From NCBI RefSeq assembly GCF_904846645.1, contig NZ_CAJHBO010000001.1, positions 124,001-188,000 on the forward strand: 64,000 bases of DNA. The letters are read 5' to 3'. Within the stretch, counting starts at the first letter, position 1, and each line of letters starts with the position of its first letter. Below are positions 1 through 7,919 of the stretch, piece after piece. This DNA is from Psychrobacter sp. Pi2-1 (GTDB lineage Bacteria; Pseudomonadota; Gammaproteobacteria; Pseudomonadales; Moraxellaceae). A program made the translations under genes and the position numbers. The notes under the pieces are model-generated. The model saw only the letters and a list, made by a program, of their open reading frames with translations. It was not told the DNA's origin and did no database searches.

Positions 1-2049
1 ATTTTCTAAAGGTTTTATCTTATCAATCATGGAGATACGCGTACCACCCCATTGAAACGGTAACATCTCTTCGTATGCTTGCTGACTGAGTACGATGGGC
101 TGATATGTTTGATTGCCTTTATGATTAACATGTTGGCTAATATATTGGTGAGCAGATTTATCGGTTGGCATCTCATCTGTTATTAGAGCAGACAAGTCTT
201 TGCTAAGATTCAGGTAGCGAGGATAGGTCTTATTGGAATGAGATACGCTTTGATTATGTGTATTACCATAAGCAGTCAATGCCACATGTTCGTTAAATAT
301 CTCGCTAGGATGTTGGTAATCAAACCCCGTTAATCCCATGCGTATGGCAACTTGAGACAGTATCCACCAATCTGGTTTGGCAAGCCCTGGTGCAGGCATT
401 AATTTCCGCTGACGAGAGATGCGCCGTTCAGAATTGGTGACCGTTCCAGATTTTTCACCCCACCCCTGAGCAGGCAATACAATATCGGCACACTTCACCG
501 TATCACTGTCTACCGAGCAGTCAGAAACAATCACCAAATCACATTCAGCAAGCGCTTGGCGAAAATTATCCGCATCTGGCAAGCTGACCACAGGGTTGGT
601 GGCCATAATCCAAATGGCCTTGATACGACCATCCAATATAGCAGAGACCGCATCGCAGGCTTTGACACCCACGTTTGGCGATATAGGTTGAGGCGACTGC
701 CAAAAGTCTGCCACGAGCTGACGATGATCGGCATTGTCTAGTTCTAAATGCGCCGCTAACAAATTGGCAAGGGCGCCGACTTCTCGTCCACCCATTGCAT
801 TAGGCTGTCCAGTAAGTGAAAACGGACTGGCCCCTACTTTGCCCACACGTCCTGTGAACAAATGGGTATTGATGATGGCATTGACCTTATCGGTTCCGCT
901 TTGTGATTGATTGACGCCCATACTAAAGGCTGTGACTGTTTTATCAGTGGCGGCAACGCATTCATAGAACTGGCGGATACTATCAGCAGACACTTGGCAG
1001 GCGCTGGCGACTTCATCGATGCTCCATGCTTTGGCCGCATTCACCGCCTCGTCAACGCCCAAGCTTTGGCTAACATACTCATCATTTTGGCAACCCTGCT
1101 GATCTAGGTAATGCAGCAACCCATTATATAAATGTGTATCCGTGCCCGCAGCAATTGGTAAATGCAAATCGGCAAATTCACAAGAGTCCGTACGGCGCGG
1201 GTCTATCACAATCAGTTTTTTATTAGGATTGGCTTTTTTGGCTGCTAAAAATCGACCAAACAAAATAGGATGGCACCACGCCATATTGGAGCCTACCAGT
1301 ACCAATAAATCACAAGCTTCCAAATCTTCGTAATTACCCGGCACAAGGTCTGCGCCAAACGCGCGTTTGTGCCCAGCTACTGCGGATGACATACACAGCC
1401 GAGAGTTGGAGTCGATGTTATTATTACCGATAAATCCTTTTATAAACTTATTGGCCACGTAATAGTCTTCAGTCAGCAATTGACCTGAGACATAAAACAT
1501 AATGCTGTCTCGCCCGTGTTTGGCGATAGTGTCATTTAAACGACTGGCAACGTCCTCTAGTACGGTATCCCAGTCTGTCTGCTTTATAAATGGCTTCTCA
1601 GATAGGTCTTTAGCATTAAAATCACTACCCAATTGCATAGGCTGATGCTGTTTCATGACTGCTTGCTTGTTTTGATAATATGGCTCGGTCAAGCGGCGCG
1701 CGATGCCCAATGTTTGTGCCAGCGCACTCCCTTTTGAGCACAATTTACCAAAGTTAGCCGGATGCTCAGGATCTCCTTTGACACTCACCACCCCTGTCTC
1801 ATTCACGCTCGCCAAAACACCACACCCCACTCCGCAATAAGGGCAAGTCGTGCGGATAGTAGTGTTCGAGCTATTAATCAAATCACTATCAGATGACAAC
1901 GGTGCTTTTTTGATATGCTTGGCAGCACTTATATCATATATTTCAATGACTCGGCCTGTTGCTTTTTGCACGCTATTAGGCAGGCTGTTCGATTTATTAG
2001 CTGACACTACTTTACTAGCAGCAGATTGATTGGCAATAGCGTCATTCAT
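1..2049 (-). CDS. nasA: Assimilatory nitrate reductase catalytic subunit (partial, C-terminus beyond window)
   Basis: Molybdopterin oxidoreductase that reduces nitrate to nitrite in the cytoplasm during nitrogen assimilation. Read on the minus strand it stays open for 683 codons to the window edge, so the C-terminus is missing. The N-terminal [4Fe-4S] motif is visible as CPYCGVGC (Cys69, 72, 76) followed by GKLCSKG (Cys104). Residues NSRLCMSS place the probable molybdenum-ligand cysteine at 219. The iron-sulfur cysteines begin near residue 69, whereas family members usually start only about 10-20 residues before them, so there is a Ser/Ala/Asn-rich N-terminal extension. The start overlaps the stop of the upstream flavoprotein gene by four bases (ATGA), which indicates translational coupling. 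NasA is distinguished from formate dehydrogenase or periplasmic Nap by the operon partners and the absence of a Tat signal. The family call is sure; the exact start is moderately sure. Confidence 0.93.
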   Translation of the reverse strand, partial: MNDAIANQSAASKVVSANKSNSLPNSVQKATGRVIEIYDISAAKHIKKAPLSSDSDLINSSNTTIRTTCPYCGVGCGVLASVNETGVVSVKGDPEHPANFGKLCSKGSALAQTLGIARRLTEPYYQNKQAVMKQHQPMQLGSDFNAKDLSEKPFIKQTDWDTVLEDVASRLNDTIAKHGRDSIMFYVSGQLLTEDYYVANKFIKGFIGNNNIDSNSRLCMSSAVAGHKRAFGADLVPGNYEDLEACDLLVLVGSNMAWCHPILFGRFLAAKKANPNKKLIVIDPRRTDSCEFADLHLPIAAGTDTHLYNGLLHYLDQQGCQNDEYVSQSLGVDEAVNAAKAWSIDEVASACQVSADSIRQFYECVAATDKTVTAFSMGVNQSQSGTDKVNAIINTHLFTGRVGKVGASPFSLTGQPNAMGGREVGALANLLAAHLELDNADHRQLVADFWQSPQPISPNVGVKACDAVSAILDGRIKAIWIMATNPVVSLPDADNFRQALAECDLVIVSDCSVDSDTVKCADIVLPAQGWGEKSGTVTNSERRISRQRKLMPAPGLAKPDWWILSQVAIRMGLTGFDYQHPSEIFNEHVALTAYGNTHNQSVSHSNKTYPRYLNLSKDLSALITDEMPTDKSAHQYISQHVNHKGNQTYQPIVLSQQAYEEMLPFQWGGTRISMIDKIKPLEN

Positions 2050-3524
2050 AATGCATCCTCTAACAGTTCAGCCGCTTTATGATGATTGATGTTTTTGTCT
2101 GTATCATCAAGCTCTACATCTACTTGCGTAGTTGGCGAATTGTTAAGCGTGACTTCGTCCAAGTGACAATATGCTTCGCCAAATATGAGTGTGTCTTTGA
2201 TGGACGTAATATCAACGTTATCTATAATCAACTGACTATAAAAGCTGCCATCGCTTGTGTCCCCATAAAGCACAGCGCCAATGAGTTTGTTTTCTTTGAG
2301 GTACAGACAATGATAATGGTTTAAGGCAGGCTGACGATATACGAGGGTTTCAACAGTATCAGCGGCTTCGTCATCAAAAGCGATTTGCCCTGCAGAAAAT
2401 GCCGACATACCAGATACTTTCAATTTTAATGACAACGGCTTGCTGACAAAAGGAACCCAGTGATCTGGTACGGTGGATTTACCATCTATCACGTTTATAT
2501 CGTTTTCTATCAAATCATCTTTTAAAACTGTGACCAGTGTATCTACCTGCTGATTGACCGGCGCCACCATTCCAAATAGCTCGCCCTCTCGCTCTATACA
2601 CTCACCAATGGCATAAACATTGGGACAACTGGTGTGCATAAAATCATCGACCACAATACCGCGATTAACCTCGAGTCCGCTTTGCTTGGCAAGCGCTGTA
2701 TTGGGTATCACACCCACTGCCATCACGATAAAATCAGCCGTTAGCGTGCGCCCGTCTTTTAAAGATAATCCGCATACTTCTCCTGCATCATTCATCTCAA
2801 TAGCTTCAGTGTGTGCAGAAACCGCGAGACCAACCCCTCGGCGGCTGAGCTCGGCTTGCAAAAGCTCGGCGGCTGGCAGGTCTAGTTGACGATTGAGGAC
2901 ATAACCATCCATATGAATGACCGTCATGCTCGCGCCCTGTGCCGCTAACGCGCAGGCAGCCTCCAATCCCAGTACGCCACCGCCAATCACTAAACCCGTT
3001 TTTCCTTGACTAGCATAACCCATCAAAGCGGTCACATCAGCAAGGTCTCGAAACACATGCACGCCTTTAGCCGTGTGGTTGGGAAACGGAATGACTCGGG
3101 CAGTTGACCCTGTGGCCATTACTAACTTGGCATAGTTGAGTGTTTGCCCATTATCTAGCTCAATACACTGGTACTTGGTATCTATTGTCTCTACTGCAAC
3201 CCCAGCCAACACGGTAATACCCAGCTGCTGATACTCTGAGCTATCATATAAATAAGTATCTTCAAACGCTGTGTCGCCAGCCAACACTGGTGACAACATA
3301 ATTCGGTTATAACCCACGTTCGGCTCTTTACTGATTAACGTAATTGGCAAACGGGCGGTGTCATCATTCGATTGCGTGCGAGCAAGCTCAACGGCAAAAC
3401 GACTGCCTGCCATGCCCGCTCCGATAATAACGATGCCAGCATTTTTTTGATGGTCTGATGCTAAGGCGTGATTGTTGGTATGAGTATCTACCCTAGTGGA
3501 GGCTTGCGACATAGATAGCGACAT
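2046..3524 (-). CDS. FAD/NAD(P)-dependent oxidoreductase of the nitrate reductase operon
   Basis: A pyridine-nucleotide disulfide oxidoreductase-type flavoprotein of about 492 residues, resembling the NirB N-terminal half and rubredoxin reductases. It probably passes electrons from NAD(P)H to the nitrate reductase encoded just downstream. The FAD dinucleotide motif IIGAGMAGS lies near the N-terminus. A second NAD(P)-binding motif, VIGGGVLGLEAA, is in the middle, and VYAIGE marks the second FAD motif. No BFD-like [2Fe-2S] cysteine cluster is seen at the C-terminus. The frame is open further upstream to 3614, but that extension is Cys-rich, overlaps the kinase gene and has no homology logic. 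The start at 3524 has AAGGAA about 11 bases upstream. A start four codons later (3512) is possible. The stop overlaps the nitrate reductase start. The role is inferred from context and fold. Confidence 0.87.
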   Translation of the reverse strand: MSLSMSQASTRVDTHTNNHALASDHQKNAGIVIIGAGMAGSRFAVELARTQSNDDTARLPITLISKEPNVGYNRIMLSPVLAGDTAFEDTYLYDSSEYQQLGITVLAGVAVETIDTKYQCIELDNGQTLNYAKLVMATGSTARVIPFPNHTAKGVHVFRDLADVTALMGYASQGKTGLVIGGGVLGLEAACALAAQGASMTVIHMDGYVLNRQLDLPAAELLQAELSRRGVGLAVSAHTEAIEMNDAGEVCGLSLKDGRTLTADFIVMAVGVIPNTALAKQSGLEVNRGIVVDDFMHTSCPNVYAIGECIEREGELFGMVAPVNQQVDTLVTVLKDDLIENDINVIDGKSTVPDHWVPFVSKPLSLKLKVSGMSAFSAGQIAFDDEAADTVETLVYRQPALNHYHCLYLKENKLIGAVLYGDTSDGSFYSQLIIDNVDITSIKDTLIFGEAYCHLDEVTLNNSPTTQVDVELDDTDKNINHHKAAELLEDAL

Positions 3525-3576
3525 AAACAGAAAATTCCTTAGCCGCGCGGAGCAGCATTGAATGCAAAACAGCGTG

Positions 3577-5754
3577 TCATGAAAAGTACGCCAACAACAA
3601 TAAAATGATGACAAACTCTATGAAGCAAATGCCATGCCATACCAGTAGAGGGTTACGCTTAATGAGGGGTTCTGGCTCGCGGCTGTGCGCCTTATTATCG
3701 GGGTTAAAGTCTTGTAAAAACTCGCCAATGGCTTGATAGCGCGCGTTAGTATTGATATGCAGCGCACGCATGAGTGCCTGTTGGCTGGCCTCAGGTACAT
3801 TCTGCTGCCGTAGCGGCTGCACGGGCATCATTAGTATTTGGTTTGGCATCATTAGTATTTGGTTTGGCATCATTAGTGTCTGGGTATTAAATGGCAATTG
3901 TCCCGTCAGCAATTCATAGCCAATCACTGCAATCGAGAACAAGTCAGAATGCACACCTTTTGGTGCATCGGTGTAATATTCTGGTGCAGCATAGTGCAAA
4001 TCACCATTTGGTGGTCGGGTACTGTCTTTTAAGATAGAGGAGCTGGTGGAACCAAAATCAATCAGTTTGACCGCGCCTGATTTGGTTAAAAGAATGTTTT
4101 CAGGTTTGATGTCTTGATGCAGCAGATAGTTGCGATGCATGACTCGAACCGCCATGCCAATTTTGGTGAGTAAATCAAAGGTTTGCCACACATCACAAGG
4201 CGCATGACGATCCATAAAGTCCCGTAAACTCTCACCGGCGATATATTCAGTCAGATGATATAAGTATGTGGTACTTGCTGGTACTGGATAGTAACGTAGC
4301 AGCCCGGACTCACTGAGCCCCGAACCCACACTATGACCAATATTATTGGATGTAGGATTGATAGGTAATCGATTGGGGTCAGCTTGATTGTAAGCCGACT
4401 CACCCGCGCGGCGATGTTTTGATAGGCTCAAACCAATTTTGCGTTCTTTTAAAAAATCACGCAGATAGTGGCCATCGGCAACAGAATCTAAACTGGGTGA
4501 TTTTAGAACGAAGTCATGGTTGTCTTCATCTTGTACCCAGTACACGTGACTGCGAGCCGTGCGAGCAATGATACCAATCACAGTAAAGCCATCAATATGA
4601 TCGCCTATCTCTAAACCAGTTGGCAGCTGGTAGCGATTCACATCATGTATGACTGTATCCAGATTATCAAAGTCAATGCCATCAAAATGACCAGCACCCT
4701 TAGCGCCATTGATAGAAGTAAAATGGGCTGAGCGTGTGTTCATACTCAGCATGACCATGCTTAGATTGTCATGACTGCCTGCAGTAAAGGCTTGCTCGCA
4801 CACAGCTTGACTGGTATTCAAACCTAGCGGTAATTTGTGTGTGGTTGTCATCAACTGAAATACATCAGTCGCACTGCTGCACAGCTCAAATTGCAACTCT
4901 GTGGACTCTATATGCTCATACACCCCATCCGTCATGATGGCCAAACACTCGTTTTGATGGAGGGTAAATACCGATTGTTGTAGCTCTAACTGGCTATCTG
5001 CGCCGATAGCTGCAGCAAGCGCTCCTTTGTCTTGGCCGCGAGGCACACGATGGTCTTTGCTCAATACTGTCAGACAATCTACCCCAACGCGGTATATTCG
5101 AGAATCGCCTGTATGAAACAGGTGAATACGGTCACCGATACAGAGCAAGCCTGATAACGTAGACAACAGCGGCGGCACCCGTTGATACGCTTGAGGAAAG
5201 TATAAGATGTCGTTGGCCTTGTTGACTGCTGTTTTGATGATAGTGGCGACTTGATCATCATCAAAACTGATGGATAACGTCTCATCTTGTGAGTGTGCCA
5301 ACTCGGTCAACCCCAAGGTTATTTTGTGAGCAATAGTATTCACCACCAGCCTACTTGCCTGTTTTGGAAACTGACAAGCGCTGACCCCATCTGCCATCAG
5401 CACCAGTAACGGTGCTGATGAGGGTGGGTGAGATACTGCATGAGGCATTGGGCGATTGGCACTAGATGTTTCTGCATCTGAACATTGATATGGTAGACAG
5501 GTAGTGATAAGCAAACTGTCTTGGTTTTCCGTCTTGCGACCTGCCATAGTAAAAAAATCAAGCCACCATAATGCAGTGCTAGCATCATCAACATCCTTAC
5601 TTTCATTAGTCTCATCAATAGCAACAAACTGATTTGACTCTATCAAAGATGACGGATTGCCTTTATTGAAATGAACAGCCGTCTCATCAGCGTTCTGGTA
5701 CATATCACCATCCGCATTTTGACTATTGTTTCTATTGGCGTGTGCTATCGTCAT
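3577..5754 (-). CDS. Bifunctional PP2C phosphatase / Ser-Thr protein kinase of the nitrate operon
   Basis: A 725-residue fusion. The N-terminal part (about residues 60-345) is a PP2C phosphatase with the motifs GRKTENQDS, LMADGVS, GDSRIYRV and the late DNLS metal ligands. The C-terminal part (about 400-690) is a Hanks-type kinase with HQDIKPEN (catalytic loop, HRD changed to HQD, near 544), DFGS (near 566) and an APEYY segment. It ends in one hydrophobic helix, LLVWHGICF to LLLLAYF, so it may be membrane-tethered. The gene lies 16 bp after the nitrate porter and upstream of the flavoprotein, in the same operon. A kinase/phosphatase in this position is also known in Pseudomonas nitrate-assimilation loci, but its substrate is not established to my knowledge. 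A 21-bp tandem repeat near 3831-3890 encodes repeated ILMMPNQ in the kinase C-lobe. Confidence 0.9.
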   Translation of the reverse strand: MTIAHANRNNSQNADGDMYQNADETAVHFNKGNPSSLIESNQFVAIDETNESKDVDDASTALWWLDFFTMAGRKTENQDSLLITTCLPYQCSDAETSSANRPMPHAVSHPPSSAPLLVLMADGVSACQFPKQASRLVVNTIAHKITLGLTELAHSQDETLSISFDDDQVATIIKTAVNKANDILYFPQAYQRVPPLLSTLSGLLCIGDRIHLFHTGDSRIYRVGVDCLTVLSKDHRVPRGQDKGALAAAIGADSQLELQQSVFTLHQNECLAIMTDGVYEHIESTELQFELCSSATDVFQLMTTTHKLPLGLNTSQAVCEQAFTAGSHDNLSMVMLSMNTRSAHFTSINGAKGAGHFDGIDFDNLDTVIHDVNRYQLPTGLEIGDHIDGFTVIGIIARTARSHVYWVQDEDNHDFVLKSPSLDSVADGHYLRDFLKERKIGLSLSKHRRAGESAYNQADPNRLPINPTSNNIGHSVGSGLSESGLLRYYPVPASTTYLYHLTEYIAGESLRDFMDRHAPCDVWQTFDLLTKIGMAVRVMHRNYLLHQDIKPENILLTKSGAVKLIDFGSTSSSILKDSTRPPNGDLHYAAPEYYTDAPKGVHSDLFSIAVIGYELLTGQLPFNTQTLMMPNQILMMPNQILMMPVQPLRQQNVPEASQQALMRALHINTNARYQAIGEFLQDFNPDNKAHSREPEPLIKRNPLLVWHGICFIEFVIILLLLAYFS

Positions 5755-5770
5755 CTGTCTTCACCCCGTA

Positions 5771-7279
5771 CTATCTATGACTCACTTGTATTTCGGCAAA
5801 TGTACCATCTGGCATCTCTTCAATAATGATGCCTTCTGGCTCTTTTAAGAGAAACAATGCAAAGAATCCAACCACTGCTGTCGCGGCAATTACAAAGAAA
5901 AATACTTGATAAGACACCAAACTCAGCACCGTTAAATACACGACTGATCCAACATTGCCATACGCGCCTGTCATCCCTGCAAACTGTCCTGTCATACTGC
6001 GTTTGATCAAAGGAACTACCGCAAAAACAGCCCCCTCACCTGCCTGTACAAAGAATGAGCAAAACATCGTAATTAATAGCGCCAATGCAAGTGGCCACGT
6101 TGAGTCAAGGAAGCCCATCAACAGATACCCGATGGCCAAACCAGCTGTCAAAATCAACAAAGTTATTTTGCGACCAAACTTATCACTGAGCCAACCGCCG
6201 CCTGGACGTGACATGAGGTTCATAAAGGCATAGCTCGATGCCAACACCCCTGCCATCACAATCGACAAACTAAAAGTTTCTTGGTAAAACAGAGGGAGCA
6301 TCGACACGACGGCAAGCTCTGAGCCGAACGTGGCAAAATACAAAATATTTAAGATACCTACTTGCTTAAAATCATAACGATGCGCCACTGGTACAGGCGT
6401 GGTGAAAACCTCTTTATTAAAACGGTAGCTACTAATGAACTCGTAAACATACAGTATCGCAAGGCCAATATAGACCATAGTGACACTAGACTGGCTCAAC
6501 AAGCTCACACCATCAGGTGATAATTTCCATGCCAATAGCGCCAACGCCAAATACATAGGCAGTTTAAAAACCATCATTAACCAAAAATCACCTGATGACG
6601 TCACCATCATGGCACCTGATTTTTTGGGTTTAAAATAAGTGGCCCCTTTAGGTGTATTACGTGCCATCTTATAAAAAATGATGCTATATATCGCCATCAC
6701 TACCCCTGATGTGGCTGTTGCATAGCGCCAACCTTCATCACCACCAAAAACTGCTGCGGCACCAATCGCGATAGTCGGCAATAACAGTGCCGCTGCTGCC
6801 GAGCCAAAATTACCCCACCCTCCATAAATACCCTCAGCCGTCCCCAATTCATTGGTGGGAAACCAATCACTCATCAAACGAATACCCACCACAAAACCTG
6901 CACCCACAAAACCCAGTAAAAACCGAGACAGTGCCAAGGTGTTGTAATCCTGCGCGAACGCAAAGGTAAAACAAGGAATGGCACCAATAGCCAAAATGGC
7001 GGTATAAACAATACGAGGGCCAAAACGGTCTGTCAGCATCCCGATAATCACGCGGGCAGGAATAGTTAGTGCCACGTTTAAAATGAGTAACGTTTTGACT
7101 TGGTCTTTACTCAGATTGAGTGTTTCTCCAATCGCTGATAAAAATGGTGCATGGTTAAACCATACAAAAAAGGTAAGGAAAAATGCCACCCAACCTAAAT
7201 GAAGGATTTTATTTTTACCCGTAAACGACAAAACGTTGAGCTTGTCTTTACTAGATGCAACGGGGGCTGATGATGACAT
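5771..7279 (-). CDS. narK: NarK-type nitrate/nitrite porter (MFS, NNP family)
   Basis: A major-facilitator permease of about 502 residues that imports nitrate (possibly exchanging nitrite) for the reductases encoded alongside. Both nitrate-signature segments typical of the NNP family are visible as GWGNFGSA in the first half and GAYGNVGS in the second half. Arginines in ARVIIGMLTDRFG and SRPGGGWLSDKFG match the conserved substrate-binding and loop positions. The frame is open to 7393, but the added stretch is not transporter-like. The start at 7279 is preceded by GAGGAAG with good spacing and is preferred. It is the first gene of the leftward operon, with a sigma-54-like promoter about 110 bp upstream. 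Direction of transport cannot be read from the sequence. Confidence 0.93.
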   Translation of the reverse strand: MSSSAPVASSKDKLNVLSFTGKNKILHLGWVAFFLTFFVWFNHAPFLSAIGETLNLSKDQVKTLLILNVALTIPARVIIGMLTDRFGPRIVYTAILAIGAIPCFTFAFAQDYNTLALSRFLLGFVGAGFVVGIRLMSDWFPTNELGTAEGIYGGWGNFGSAAAALLLPTIAIGAAAVFGGDEGWRYATATSGVVMAIYSIIFYKMARNTPKGATYFKPKKSGAMMVTSSGDFWLMMVFKLPMYLALALLAWKLSPDGVSLLSQSSVTMVYIGLAILYVYEFISSYRFNKEVFTTPVPVAHRYDFKQVGILNILYFATFGSELAVVSMLPLFYQETFSLSIVMAGVLASSYAFMNLMSRPGGGWLSDKFGRKITLLILTAGLAIGYLLMGFLDSTWPLALALLITMFCSFFVQAGEGAVFAVVPLIKRSMTGQFAGMTGAYGNVGSVVYLTVLSLVSYQVFFFVIAATAVVGFFALFLLKEPEGIIIEEMPDGTFAEIQVSHR

Positions 7280-7390
7280 AGGCAACTTCCTCAAATGATT
7301 AACTTCAGGGTTCTGACAACGTACTAAAGGTACTAAGTGTTCAAAAAGTGCAGTATTCAAATATGATAAGGAGCAATGTTTCAAGCAGTG

Positions 7391-7406
7391 CAATGGTTAT
7401 GCCAGT
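7391..7406 (-). promoter_or_regulatory. Candidate sigma-54 promoter for the nitrate uptake/reduction operon
   Basis: On the minus strand the sequence reads TGGCAT, five bases, TTGCA. This agrees with the sigma-54 consensus (TGGCAC-N5-TTGCA) except for one base in the -24 element, and keeps the invariant GG and GC at 10-bp separation. It points toward the porter gene and leaves a leader of about 100 bases. Nitrate assimilation genes in many proteobacteria are NtrC/sigma-54 dependent, which fits. No clear pair of NtrC sites was recognised upstream. The match is direct; its function is inferred. Confidence 0.55.
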
Positions 7407-7919
7407 TATTTGTGTACGCTGCCAAATCCATATAAAGACCAATGCTTATTGAAGCTCTAAGCGCCTTTACTGGTGGGTCTATAACCATTGCCACACCTGA
7501 CGCTTATGCTAATAAAGCATTAACACAGCAGACTTAAAATACTTCATCAGCCTCCCTTATAAATAGCAATAACATCCAATTTGGGGCACAGTAGTAACTA
7601 TTTTGGTGCATTAACTTCTGATATCTCAGTCGATGACAACGGCGACCATCCTGTTTTTGGTAAGTCATAGCGCTGATCATGCTGACGTAGAAACCTTTGT
7701 ACATAAGCGACTGGTCCTGATACCACATACCTTTATGTCTAATGGCAACACGCCAAAACCCAGCTAATAAAAGTGCTATGGCATGATTATTGAATGCTCT
7801 GTAATAGTAGGTATTAAATGCTGTTTATCAGCTGTTGTTGAGAGACGGAGCCGTTTATAGCGTGATAAAAAAATAAACGATGGCCGCGTTCAACCAGCCC
7901 CATTACTAAGGACAGACGC
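7407..7919. other. Divergent intergenic region between nitrate porter operon and nirB
   Basis: This is a control region of about 510 bp. A 64-codon open frame on the minus strand (7534-7728) has no recognisable product and no good ribosome site, so I regard it as noncoding. A weaker sigma-54-like match toward nirB lies at 7779-7794. The nirB ribosome site AAGGACA lies just before 7920. No riboswitch or antiterminator hairpin was recognised with confidence. Confidence 0.5.
7779..7794 (+). promoter_or_regulatory. Weak sigma-54-like promoter candidate for nirB
   Basis: TGGCAT, five bases, TTGAA. The -24 element is good, but the -12 element has GA instead of the nearly invariant GC, so this is only a tentative candidate. 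It points at nirB with a leader of about 110 bases, which mirrors the geometry of the better match on the opposite strand. Confidence 0.25.

Noticed and set aside
7534..7728. 64-codon open frame on the minus strand in the nitrate/nirB divergent region
   Set aside because: No ribosome site, no recognisable domain, and it lies in a promoter region.
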